Assembly (NCBI GenBank): GCA_947652115.1
Contig: OX393570.1
Span: 5,281,845 to 5,345,844, forward strand
Length of the DNA stretch: 64,000 nt
Reading direction: 5' to 3'
Origin: Blastomussa wellsi
Taxonomy: Eukaryota; Cnidaria; Anthozoa; Scleractinia; Plerogyridae
Of this stretch, positions 56,008 through 64,000 are shown one piece after another. The notes under the pieces were generated by a model. The model made no database searches and had not been told where the DNA came from. It worked only from the letters and a program-made list of their open reading frames with translations. How positions within the stretch are numbered: the first letter of the stretch is position 1; each line of letters opens with the position of its first letter. Position numbers and translations under genes: made by a program.

Positions 56008-57360
56008 ATGGAAGACGATGAATTTTTCGATACTGATTTGGAAGAGGAAAGCGCAGAGAGAGAAATCGAGGAAGGGGATCTCACGATTCTGTCACGACCA
56101 ACTCAGGACATTTACCTCGACGTGTGCAAGAGCAACAACATTGCGCCGTCATCGAAGTTTCTCAAACAGTGCTCCACGGAAAACATCGAATTGAACCATT
56201 ACGGTCTGGGAGATTCTGGCACACGAGCCATTTGCATGGCTTTGGCAGGATGCTCAAATGTTACCACCTTAAATCTCCATGACAACGGAATCAGTGATAA
56301 AGGGATAACCCACATTGCTAAGATGCTTAAGAGAAATCTCTTTATCAGCAAAGTCGATTTGTCGGGCAATCAGATAGGCAAATGTGCTGCGGACGAGCTA
56401 GGAGACATGCTTCTCCAGAACAACACTCTAAAGGAGCTAAACGTCAGCAAGTGCTGCTTACAAGGAAAAACCGTGGTGGTGTTTTGCAATTCTTTAAGGC
56501 TAGACGCACCGCTGACGTACTTGAATTTGTCCTACAACGATATCGGTGATAGAGGAGCGACATACCTAGGCTTAGCTATCAAGGTGAATACAATACTGGA
56601 CATTTTGGACGTGAGTTGGAACAGCATTCGTGTCAAAGGGGCCCGTTCGTTGGCTGAAGGTTTGAAGACAAATACACGTCTCAGAGAGGTGAACATTGCT
56701 TGGAATGGGCTTTTAGACGATGGCGTTGCAGCTCTGCAGGAAGCTCTTTCGTGCAACCAGACGCTAAAAGTACTCGACATTGGCAGTAACTGCATCACGA
56801 ATAAAGGTGTTGTGTCCATTGCTAAGTTTTTGAGGACGAACAAAACCTTGGAGGTTTTGAAAACTGGACGGAATCCATTTCAAAGTTACGGCGCTTGTGT
56901 CCTCTTCCGGGCAATTCAGAAGAACACATCCAGTGCCTTAAGAGAGTTGCAGCTGGATGATATCGTGTTCGATAAGGATTGTGCTCGCGAGCTAGGGATT
57001 GTGTTGGAGGGAAGGCCTTCTTTTACATGCTCATGGGATATAAGTATTACAGGCGAGCGCCTTTCAGATCAGAGGAAGCGTCCCGAGATTCTTGATGTGT
57101 ACTTAGCTTTCGTGCGCACAAAGGGGCTGCGTTTGATCGACCTGTTCAAAATCCTATCCAAAGACCGGGACGGCCTCAAGCTCAGCAAAGAGGAATTTGT
57201 AGGAGGAATGAAGAAGTTAAACGCTCCAATACACGATATCCACTTAAGAGAACTTTTCGACAAAATGGACACAAGAAGCAATGGTGTCATCGCCTTTCAG
57301 GAGTTTGTCGTGTGGACGCGCGAGCGATTTCAACCGCAGCCTGTGCCAGCTCAACAGTAA
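56008..57360 (+). CDS. LRRC74A: LRRC74A-like leucine-rich repeat protein with EF-hands (copy 2)
   Basis: The 450-aa intronless paralogue starts at the ATG at 56008 (MEDDEFFDTDLEEE). The architecture is the same as copy 1: acidic N-tail, helix DIYLDVCKSNNIAPSSKFLK, RI-type LRRs (LDVSWNSIRVKGARSLAEGL) and a C-terminal EF pair. The last EF loop is DTRSNGVIAFQE, with Asn for Asp at position 5; the first (SKDRDGLKLSKEE) keeps acidic positions 3, 5 and 12. The PSFTCSWD motif after the LRRs matches PGFTCMWG in copy 1. Divergence between copies is large, so the duplication is old. Confidence 0.8.
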   Translation: MEDDEFFDTDLEEESAEREIEEGDLTILSRPTQDIYLDVCKSNNIAPSSKFLKQCSTENIELNHYGLGDSGTRAICMALAGCSNVTTLNLHDNGISDKGITHIAKMLKRNLFISKVDLSGNQIGKCAADELGDMLLQNNTLKELNVSKCCLQGKTVVVFCNSLRLDAPLTYLNLSYNDIGDRGATYLGLAIKVNTILDILDVSWNSIRVKGARSLAEGLKTNTRLREVNIAWNGLLDDGVAALQEALSCNQTLKVLDIGSNCITNKGVVSIAKFLRTNKTLEVLKTGRNPFQSYGACVLFRAIQKNTSSALRELQLDDIVFDKDCARELGIVLEGRPSFTCSWDISITGERLSDQRKRPEILDVYLAFVRTKGLRLIDLFKILSKDRDGLKLSKEEFVGGMKKLNAPIHDIHLRELFDKMDTRSNGVIAFQEFVVWTRERFQPQPVPAQQ

Positions 57361-58006
57361 AAGTCCGTGCAGGAAGAAGGCAGAAATACCGTGGAATTGT
57401 TTTATTTCCTTGTATGTTTGTCCTGTGTACATTATATTTAACGGACGCTAAATAGCACTATCCGATATACAATTTTTACACAGATTTTGGCGAATAGACA
57501 AGTCCAAACAGGTGCAATGAAAACAGGTTTTCTTCAAGTTTCGCAAACATCCCAACTTGTTCATCCCGCTCTTCTAAAAGCTACACGTCGTATCCCGCGA
57601 TGTAATACTCTTGTATCACTTACTCATGTAACACTAATAAATCTTAGCTAAACACATCACGTTCTGGAAAATGTCCCAAGGCTAGTAATAGAGTTCTTCG
57701 AGAACCTGACACTGTTACACCTGCTTCCTTCGAAAGCAAAGACTGGAACAAAACAGACCTCTCTCTGAATTCCCAAAAGTCTCGACGCCCTTGTTTTAGA
57801 ATTGATTTCACCGAGGCCTGTTGGAAAACTCGATTTCTGATTTCATTTAAAGCACTCAGTGTTTTTGTTTGGACCAATCAAATACAAGAACCAAATCCAA
57901 CTTTCCCGCACATTGCCGCTAGTGACAGATTTGCTTACTGTACCGTTAACAGTTTCAGGTTTTCTGTTGTTTCGTCTTTACGACGAACATACTGAAGAAA
58001 ACCACG
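57361..58006. other. convergent 3' region
   Basis: It lies between the end of the plus-strand LRRC74A-like gene and the end of the minus-strand gene at 58007. It should hold both 3' UTRs. No other feature seen. Confidence 0.5.
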
Positions 58007-60340
58007 TCAGACATTTGTCTCGCGTTGAAGCTCAGAGGCATCGGACAATATCTCCACTCGCTGCATCTGTTGAGAATCTTCATCCGTGGAAGTGATTTCA
58101 ACATTGGAATACACTTTGTGCCACCATCGAGTCCTGCTAAGCCACTGCGCACGTTCGACATCGTAATCCGCTGCCAGGTTGCTCTCGGGAACAATTGAAC
58201 CGTTCCTTGTATTTGCAGAATCGTGCTTGTCGTCCGATTGCGAAATGAACTTAACAGGGGGGATGGGAGGCAAGGGTTTTATGGCTTCTAAGATGTCCGG
58301 GAACTGTTCTTCCGTGTCCTGAATGGGGGACCTCCTTGACGGAGAATTGTACGGTGAGAGGGAAACTGACACGGACTCTGGTTTAGCTATCGGAGGCGTG
58401 AGCGATGTTTGAGACTCCTTGCGATCGGAAACAGTTTCCGCTACTGAGTCATCTGTTGGCACCACTGTCTCGAATACTCTCATTTCATATCTTTCCCCAT
58501 GGCTCTCGACAGTTGCGTTCGACGTTATCTCTACTTTACTTTGCACCTCAACCGAAGTGTTTGATGTTTTCCTTTCTGACGTCAGAGTCGATGTCACAGC
58601 TCGAAATTTTTCAAAACGCCTACGGGGCCCTCTCCCAGTAGACACCTTTCCCGGCCTCACCGTGGTACCTCTTTGGTGTCTAAAAGGGTCCCCTTCCAAA
58701 TCAACCTCTAAGAGGCCCTTGTCATTTTGACAGTCTTGCTCTTCAACTGTTTCCTGTTTACGTAGAAGCCACTTTTTCCTTTTGTCTTTTCCGCCGTTTA
58801 CATCACCGAGTGAAGTACTAACAGGCCCCTGGTCTTCATCGAAACTTGGCGCCGGTGAAAACGAGACAGATTTTTTCGCCTTCAAACTGACCGAGCGTGC
58901 CATTGCCGGCCGGGGTTTCCCCTCGTCAGACTCAACATCCTTAGCAGCAGGTTCCTCTGGAGCACTGGAAGAGCGTTCCCTACCTAGAGGAGGAGCCTGC
59001 AGTACTAGAGGTTTCTTCTCTTCCTTCCTCTCTTCCTCTTCCTCCTCTTCATCCACCTCCTCCAACCCTGCCGCAGGCCGCTTCTGTTTGATGAAGGATA
59101 GCTCCTCTAAGAAGCGGGTGATGAGCGCGTTACGGCAGTTAACTACCAAAGGCGGCCGCGATATCTTGTCCAGCACTCTCTGCTTCAGAGCACGTTCCGT
59201 GCTGCTGTTGGGACGGAGGTGGGTGACCTATGGACCATTAATGAGAAGAACAATGCTTCAAAAAGTAGATAATTTTACCCAAGTCGTCTGTTACCAAGTT
59301 TGAAAAAATACAAAGTGAAGCTTAACATCTTACAGTCGTACTGTTCATGAGTTTTCAACTGGTATTTATTTATTTATTTTTATTTTTTTTCTATTTATTT
59401 ATTTTCCCTCCTTTCGTCTTCTATTTTTATTGACTAATTAATTCAGTGCCAAACTACCTTCCATATTTAAATAGTATTTAGTTTTACTCAGCTCGATTAG
59501 CTTTTTAGTTATTCTGAGTAAATGTTCCCTTTTTTGTACCAATGCATTATGTTGTGAATTTAGTCTAACTTTTTTAATTTGGTAATAAAGCTTGTTGTTG
59601 AAACTGCAAAAAATGCATAATATAAAGAGTAACTCTTATTTGATAGCCGGCCGGTGTGCTTGAGGTATTTTTTTTTAATAAACTGATGGGTCTCACATTG
59701 TCACATAGAAAAAAGTAGAAAATCCATATATCAAACAACAAGAGAACAAAATGTACATCCTATTGGTCATTCCGGTGTATTTTGGCTGGCCAGTGAAGGG
59801 AGTCAAGGAGACAAGGACAGCAATACACTGAATTGTCACAAGGGCAAATTTGCCCTCGTAGCGAAAACAGCTCAAAATGCGTTTTTTACGTCGCGTGTGA
59901 ATAGGAGTACTAAGAGGACCTCATGTTACTTGTTAAACCGATCTCCTGAACTAGGAATATGTAGAGTTGAATCACAAATAAACAATAGGCTCCGTCCACG
60001 CTTACGGTGTACGATGATCTTTCAAAACGATGACGTCACGACAATCATGTGATTTTCGACTCAGTCACCTAAGACCAGTCATCAAGTTTTATGTACATGC
60101 TTCATCCGGGCATTCTAGGTTTTCAGCGCTATTGCGTGGATGTCTCAAAAGATTCGAAAACGACAGTGCGAAAGATAACATTTCGACAACATTTTCAAAC
60201 GGAAATGAATTAGAGTGCCTAATTATCGTTCTGAAAACGTTTTAACTTTACCTTTGTTCTAATCAAGGGCGTGATCAACAGAAACAGCGGTGTCCGGTAA
60301 GACACACAGAAGTTCATGAAGTCCCAGAAACCAACGTTAC
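58007..60340 (-). CDS. C-terminal exons of a large protein, possibly UNC79/UNC80-like
   Basis: Two exons join in phase: 60340-60252 (NVGFWDFMNFCVSYRTPLFL, then LITPLIRTK; TTAG acceptor, GT donor) and 59227-58007 (VTHLRPNSSTERALKQRVLD, then NALITRFLEELSFIKQK and a long tail). The first about 75 residues are helical with a hydrophobic stretch (YRTPLFLLITPLI). The remaining 330 residues are disordered, with an acidic run (EEVDEEEEEEERKEEKK), many Ser/Thr-Pro sites and an ending without motif. The helical part reminds me of the extreme C-terminal HEAT-like region of NALCN accessory proteins, but I cannot confirm it. Upstream exons must lie right of 60340, outside or beyond the DIRS insertion. Confidence 0.6.
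59228..60251. other. last intron of the minus-strand gene
   Basis: GT-AG intron on the minus strand, AT-rich, with poly(T)-type low complexity near 59360-59410. No other feature supported. Confidence 0.5.
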
Positions 60341-60725
60341 CTAAGACAAAAGAAAAAAAGAGGAAAGTAGCTAATTTAATGGAGTGGTTACCATAGCAAC
60401 GACGAATATTACTACTGTCCGTGGATTGGATGCTAGTACATCTATTGATGACATCATTTTGATGACGTGGACGTCTTTGATTGGGTAAAGGATCTTGAAA
60501 AGTTTCGGCTAAATTTGTCAAGTTTGTCAATTACGATCCACCATAGTTAGTAGAGGAGACTAATTACGGATTCACTTCAATCTTCCTCATTCGAAACCAT
60601 CCTCGTTTCTTCTCAGTTTATAGTTAACTCTTTGGCGTCTTTCTACCTTGGTAAACCATTATTTACAGGTTTTCATTGACTAGAAGGCAGCTGTATACAT
60701 CACCAAAGATGACTTCATACAAATC

Positions 60726-61160
60726 CCAATTATACCAGGGCCGCGAAGCGGCCTGCCAGTATAATTGAAATTATATAAACAAACGAAGTGAGAAATATAT
60801 GAGAAAACATTAGGTAGAATCCCACTTACTGTGCTACGAACCACTCTTTAACGCATCTATAACGAAAGAAAAAACAACTGTACCCCCCTAGGTAAGAAAA
60901 TGTCACATGACGTAATACCATAACCCCCTGCGGTCATATATAGACCGCTGACACCTGAGCCTGTCATTTTTTAAACGCTGTGGACGGTGGACACTATTGT
61001 TCTTGTATTGGCACCATAGACACGGTACCTAAAGGTGTGAAAAGAGGTGTCACCGCCGACAGGGATGGGTGGGTGGGTCCTCATATATTTCTCACTTCGT
61101 TTGTTTATATAATTTCAATTATACTGGCAGGCCGCTTCGCGGCCCTGGTATAATTGGGAT
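60726..61160. repeat. inverted repeats at the 3' side of the DIRS element
   Basis: Left arm 60726-60802 (cccaattataccagggccgc, then gaagcggcctgccagtataa) is the reverse complement of 61079-61158 over about 75 bp. The motif atatatgagaaaacattagg recurs directly at 60797 and 61188. The 260-bp interior holds a GC-rich non-coding stretch. It is either the terminal or complementary repeat of the DIRS element or a separate foldback. Confidence 0.5.
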
Positions 61161-61408
61161 TATATTACACAAACTCCGTTCGAAATATATGAGAAAACAT
61201 TAGGTAGAGTTCAACGCAGAAGTATGGTGCCAATAATAGGCAGACAGTATCAAATAACTGGAAAGTCTTTAATGTGATCAAAATACTGCAAAGTTGACAA
61301 AGTCAGTAAAAGAATGTGAGGTAATTCACCATAACATCATGAGCATATTGCTCAACTGAAAAACCAAAGTTATGAGCTGTTTCTAAAAGTACAAAGTTAC
61401 AAAAAGTC

Positions 61409-64000
61409 TCAATGGAGAACAGCATGTGCAAAAACTGAGCTATGGACTGGTTTGTAATAAAACTTTTGAAATGTGGAAGGTGTAGACCAATCAGCCATCT
61501 TTAAAATCTCAGACAATGGGACATTGGAATTGGCAGCTGCAGTAGTGGATGCTCCACGCACAGAATGTGCCTTAAAGACGTCACTATTGACTCCGGAGGC
61601 CTTCAGAAGAGAACGTAGCCATCTCGCCAAGGATGGGGCTGCAATTGGTTTGTGAGGCTTCACATATGAGATAAATAATGGATCTGGCTTAGACGAGGGT
61701 ATAGCTGGACGAATTGTACGTGTAGCCTTTAGGTAACAACGTAATGTCTCCACTGGACACAACTTGGAGTTGGACGGGAAACGCGCGAAGAAAGGCTTTG
61801 GTAGTTGATGAGCTTTGCCCCTTTTACGAGGGGACGAGAGCATGAACTCAACACCCTCAGGTAGGATGTGGCAGTGGCGTAGATCCAGCTTTGTAAGTGC
61901 CGAAACTCTTTCTGGGCAAGCTAAGGAAAATAACATTGCGAGTTTCCATGACAACTGCTTGAGAGACAGTGATCTATTACTGCCAAGAGACGCGAGATAT
62001 GTGGTCACCGAAGTCACTTCCCAGGTGTGGGAGCATCTAGGTTTAGGGGGGCGATTGTTGAACATCCCCTTAAGAAGCTGAATGACTAACGGGTTTTGAC
62101 CCACAGGAAGGCCATTCAGTTTGGCGTGAGGGGTGGAGATCGCTGAGCGAGCCACATTAACAGAGCGGTAAGCTGCACCACTGTTGAAGTACTCGGTTAA
62201 GTATAGCAGAATGTCAGTTAAAGGCGCTGAAAGAGGATCAATCTTTCTCTTAACACACCAGCCACTCCAGCGTCTCCAAGCTGATTGATATGTTTTCCTT
62301 GTAGACGGGCGGGACGCCGAAAGGAGAATCTCGGTAACATTGTCTGGAATTCCCATCGCCTGGTACTGTCCCCGGAGACATGAAACACGGCTAAGTGTAG
62401 TCTGGGGAACATTGGATGAATCCTCTGAGGGTCCGCCGGGTCCCTCAGGAGGTGTTTGGAGCTCGGCAGGAGGACTGGATGTTCGACCAGAAGGCTCAAT
62501 AGTAGTGGCCACCATGGTTGGGCTGGCCAAATCGGTGCCACTAATATGATATCTGCTTTGTCCTGAGTCGCTTTGTTTAAGACAGCTGGAATCAGATTGA
62601 AGGGGTGGAAAGGCGTAACCCTTGAAGGGTGCCCAGTCCATTGTAAATGCATCCGTGTGCAGTGCCTCTGGGTCCGGACGCCAGCTGACATACCGGGGAA
62701 GCTGGGCGGACAGGCGAGAAACAAACAGGTCGATTACGCACCCCTTGAGAAAGGGGGAAATCGTTGGAGGGTCTATCTTCCACTCGCTGCTGTCGTTGAA
62801 CACCCTCGATTCCGAGTCGGCTATGGTGTTCAACTTGCCGGGTACATGCTGAGCTGATATCATGATGTTCCTTTCCAGGCACCATTGCCAGAGTTCCAAT
62901 GTGAGTGCTAAGAGGCAGGGTGAGTGGGTACCGCCTTTGTTGTTCACATGAGCTACAGCCGTTGTGTTGTCCATTCTCAGGCATACCACCTTGTGGGATT
63001 GATTCTTTAGAAAGGACTTTAGGGCAAGATAGGCAGCCTTGAGCTCCAATACGTTTATGTGCTGGGCGCGTTCGCTGTCTGACCAACGCCCATTTGTGCG
63101 TTGACTTTCGCAGACCGCGCCCCATCCTGTCTTGGATGCGTCTGTTGTTATAAACAACGTTGGAGCTGGAGGTCTGATCGGGCTGCCGTTCACAGAGTTG
63201 ATGTTGGACACCCACCAATGGAGTTCTTCCAAAGAGTTGTGATCCAGAGTAATAATCACATCGAAGTTCTGGTTGCTCGCATGTAGAGCTTGGATCATTC
63301 TGATTTGCAAGTATCGAAAATGAAGGGGAGCTTGCCATATTGCTGGGCGACATGACTCTAGAGTGCCTAGTACACTTGCTAATTGACGAGCAGACATAGT
63401 TGGAGTTACCTTTGCCTTCAAGCAAAGAGATTTCACCTTTACAACTTTTTCCTGTGGGAGGCTTAGTGCTTCTACAGTGGAGTCTATTACAAAGCCCAGG
63501 AATGTTATTGTTTGGGTCGGAATCAAACATGACTTTTCTAGATTGACAGTGAAGCCTAGGCTTTCCAGGAGGGATACCGCCATAGCGGTGTGACTCTGCG
63601 CCTCCTGGTAAGTTGACCCCAAGATGAGAAAGTCGTCCAGATAGAGGATCATACGAACACCCCGTTTGCGAAGAAATGCTGCTACGGGTTTTAAAAGTTT
63701 GGTGAAGATTCTTGGTGCAGTATTTAAGCCAAAACAGAGGCCTTGGAAGGTGTAACATTTGTTTCTCCATAGGAATTGAAGGAACTTTTGAGAGTCCTTG
63801 TGGACTGGGACTGACAAATAGGCGTCTTTCAGATCCAGCGTGGTCATATAATCGCCTTTTTGAAGTAGAGACTTTAAACAATGAATGCTTTCCATCTGGA
63901 AGTGAGAGTTTTCCACGAACTTGTTCAGGAAACTCAAGTCTATCACAGGTCGAAAAGTTCCACCCTTTTTGGGGACTAGGAACAAACGACTGAAGAAACC
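61409..64000 (-). CDS. DIRS-type retrotransposon polyprotein: RT, RNase H, tyrosine recombinase
   Basis: The frame is open from the window edge (64000) to a stop at 61409, with no internal stops over 860 codons. Near the start, SRLFLVPKKGG opens the reverse transcriptase, with TLDLKDAY (catalytic Asp) and YLDDFLIL at residues about 115-122. An RNase H-like part follows (FITTDASKTGWGAV, RMDNTTAVAHVNNKGG). The C-terminal third is a tyrosine recombinase: R in PERVSALTKLDL, HSVRGAS, then WSTPSTFQKFYYKP with the nucleophilic Tyr. This order is that of DIRS elements, which insert a circular DNA by recombination and make no target-site duplication. The 5' part (gag and start of RT) is beyond the window. 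The intact frame suggests a young copy. Confidence 0.9.
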   Translation of the reverse strand, partial: GFFSRLFLVPKKGGTFRPVIDLSFLNKFVENSHFQMESIHCLKSLLQKGDYMTTLDLKDAYLSVPVHKDSQKFLQFLWRNKCYTFQGLCFGLNTAPRIFTKLLKPVAAFLRKRGVRMILYLDDFLILGSTYQEAQSHTAMAVSLLESLGFTVNLEKSCLIPTQTITFLGFVIDSTVEALSLPQEKVVKVKSLCLKAKVTPTMSARQLASVLGTLESCRPAIWQAPLHFRYLQIRMIQALHASNQNFDVIITLDHNSLEELHWWVSNINSVNGSPIRPPAPTLFITTDASKTGWGAVCESQRTNGRWSDSERAQHINVLELKAAYLALKSFLKNQSHKVVCLRMDNTTAVAHVNNKGGTHSPCLLALTLELWQWCLERNIMISAQHVPGKLNTIADSESRVFNDSSEWKIDPPTISPFLKGCVIDLFVSRLSAQLPRYVSWRPDPEALHTDAFTMDWAPFKGYAFPPLQSDSSCLKQSDSGQSRYHISGTDLASPTMVATTIEPSGRTSSPPAELQTPPEGPGGPSEDSSNVPQTTLSRVSCLRGQYQAMGIPDNVTEILLSASRPSTRKTYQSAWRRWSGWCVKRKIDPLSAPLTDILLYLTEYFNSGAAYRSVNVARSAISTPHAKLNGLPVGQNPLVIQLLKGMFNNRPPKPRCSHTWEVTSVTTYLASLGSNRSLSLKQLSWKLAMLFSLACPERVSALTKLDLRHCHILPEGVEFMLSSPRKRGKAHQLPKPFFARFPSNSKLCPVETLRCYLKATRTIRPAIPSSKPDPLFISYVKPHKPIAAPSLARWLRSLLKASGVNSDVFKAHSVRGASTTAAANSNVPLSEILKMADWSTPSTFQKFYYKPVHSSVFAHAVLH

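Noticed and set aside
62592..63881. 429-codon open frame overlapping the DIRS polyprotein in another frame
   Set aside because: It is antisense-free but out of frame with the RT/RNase H motifs, and its sequence shows no domain. It is a composition shadow of the real frame, although DIRS elements do have overlapping frames, so I note it.

Overview
The window is animal nuclear DNA, most likely from an anthozoan cnidarian such as a stony coral. Genes have GT-AG introns and mitochondrial or metazoan-specific products. Histone messages end in the metazoan 3' stem-loop instead of a poly(A) tail. Introns and spacers are full of Penelope-like elements (PLEs), a DIRS-type retroelement, tRNA-derived SINE-like repeats and small terminal-inverted-repeat elements. 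The species is an inference; no rRNA or mitochondrial marker is present.

Layout. 1-7342: the first two coding exons of a minus-strand PP2A regulatory subunit B'' gene (PPP2R3 type). They are separated by a 6-kb intron holding an IS3EU-like TIR transposon and several PLE insertions. 7343-12284: no gene, but three hAT-like miniature elements with target-site duplications and a perfect small palindrome. 12285-25237: an MSL2-like RING/CXC E3 ligase (minus) and a complete 17-exon propionyl-CoA carboxylase beta gene (plus) start head to head, 445 bp apart. 26655-38447: a histone cluster built as a giant inverted repeat. Arms of about 4.8 kb each carry H2B, H2A, H4 and H3, and a 2.2-kb unique spacer holds the single H1. 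40752-41555: an intronless pRiA4b ORF-3-like protein. 41556-47916: repeats only. 47917-50648: a TMEM151-like membrane protein with a large ectodomain, interrupted by one in-frame stop and one C-terminal frameshift. 53012-57360: two tandem intronless LRRC74A-like genes with C-terminal EF-hands. 58007-60340: the last two exons of a minus-strand gene with a long disordered tail. 60726-64000: the 3' part of a DIRS-type retrotransposon, running off the right edge.

The most interesting items are: (a) hammerhead-ribozyme-like cores in the dispersed PLE repeats and a second, longer hammerhead candidate near 40.25 kb; (b) PLE insertions, mostly head-to-head chimeras, bounded by 13-15 bp direct repeats; (c) the palindromic histone locus; (d) the single TAA that replaces the expected tyrosine of an EGF-like module in an otherwise open 860-codon reading frame. 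All family assignments were made by eye from protein motifs; no database search was run.
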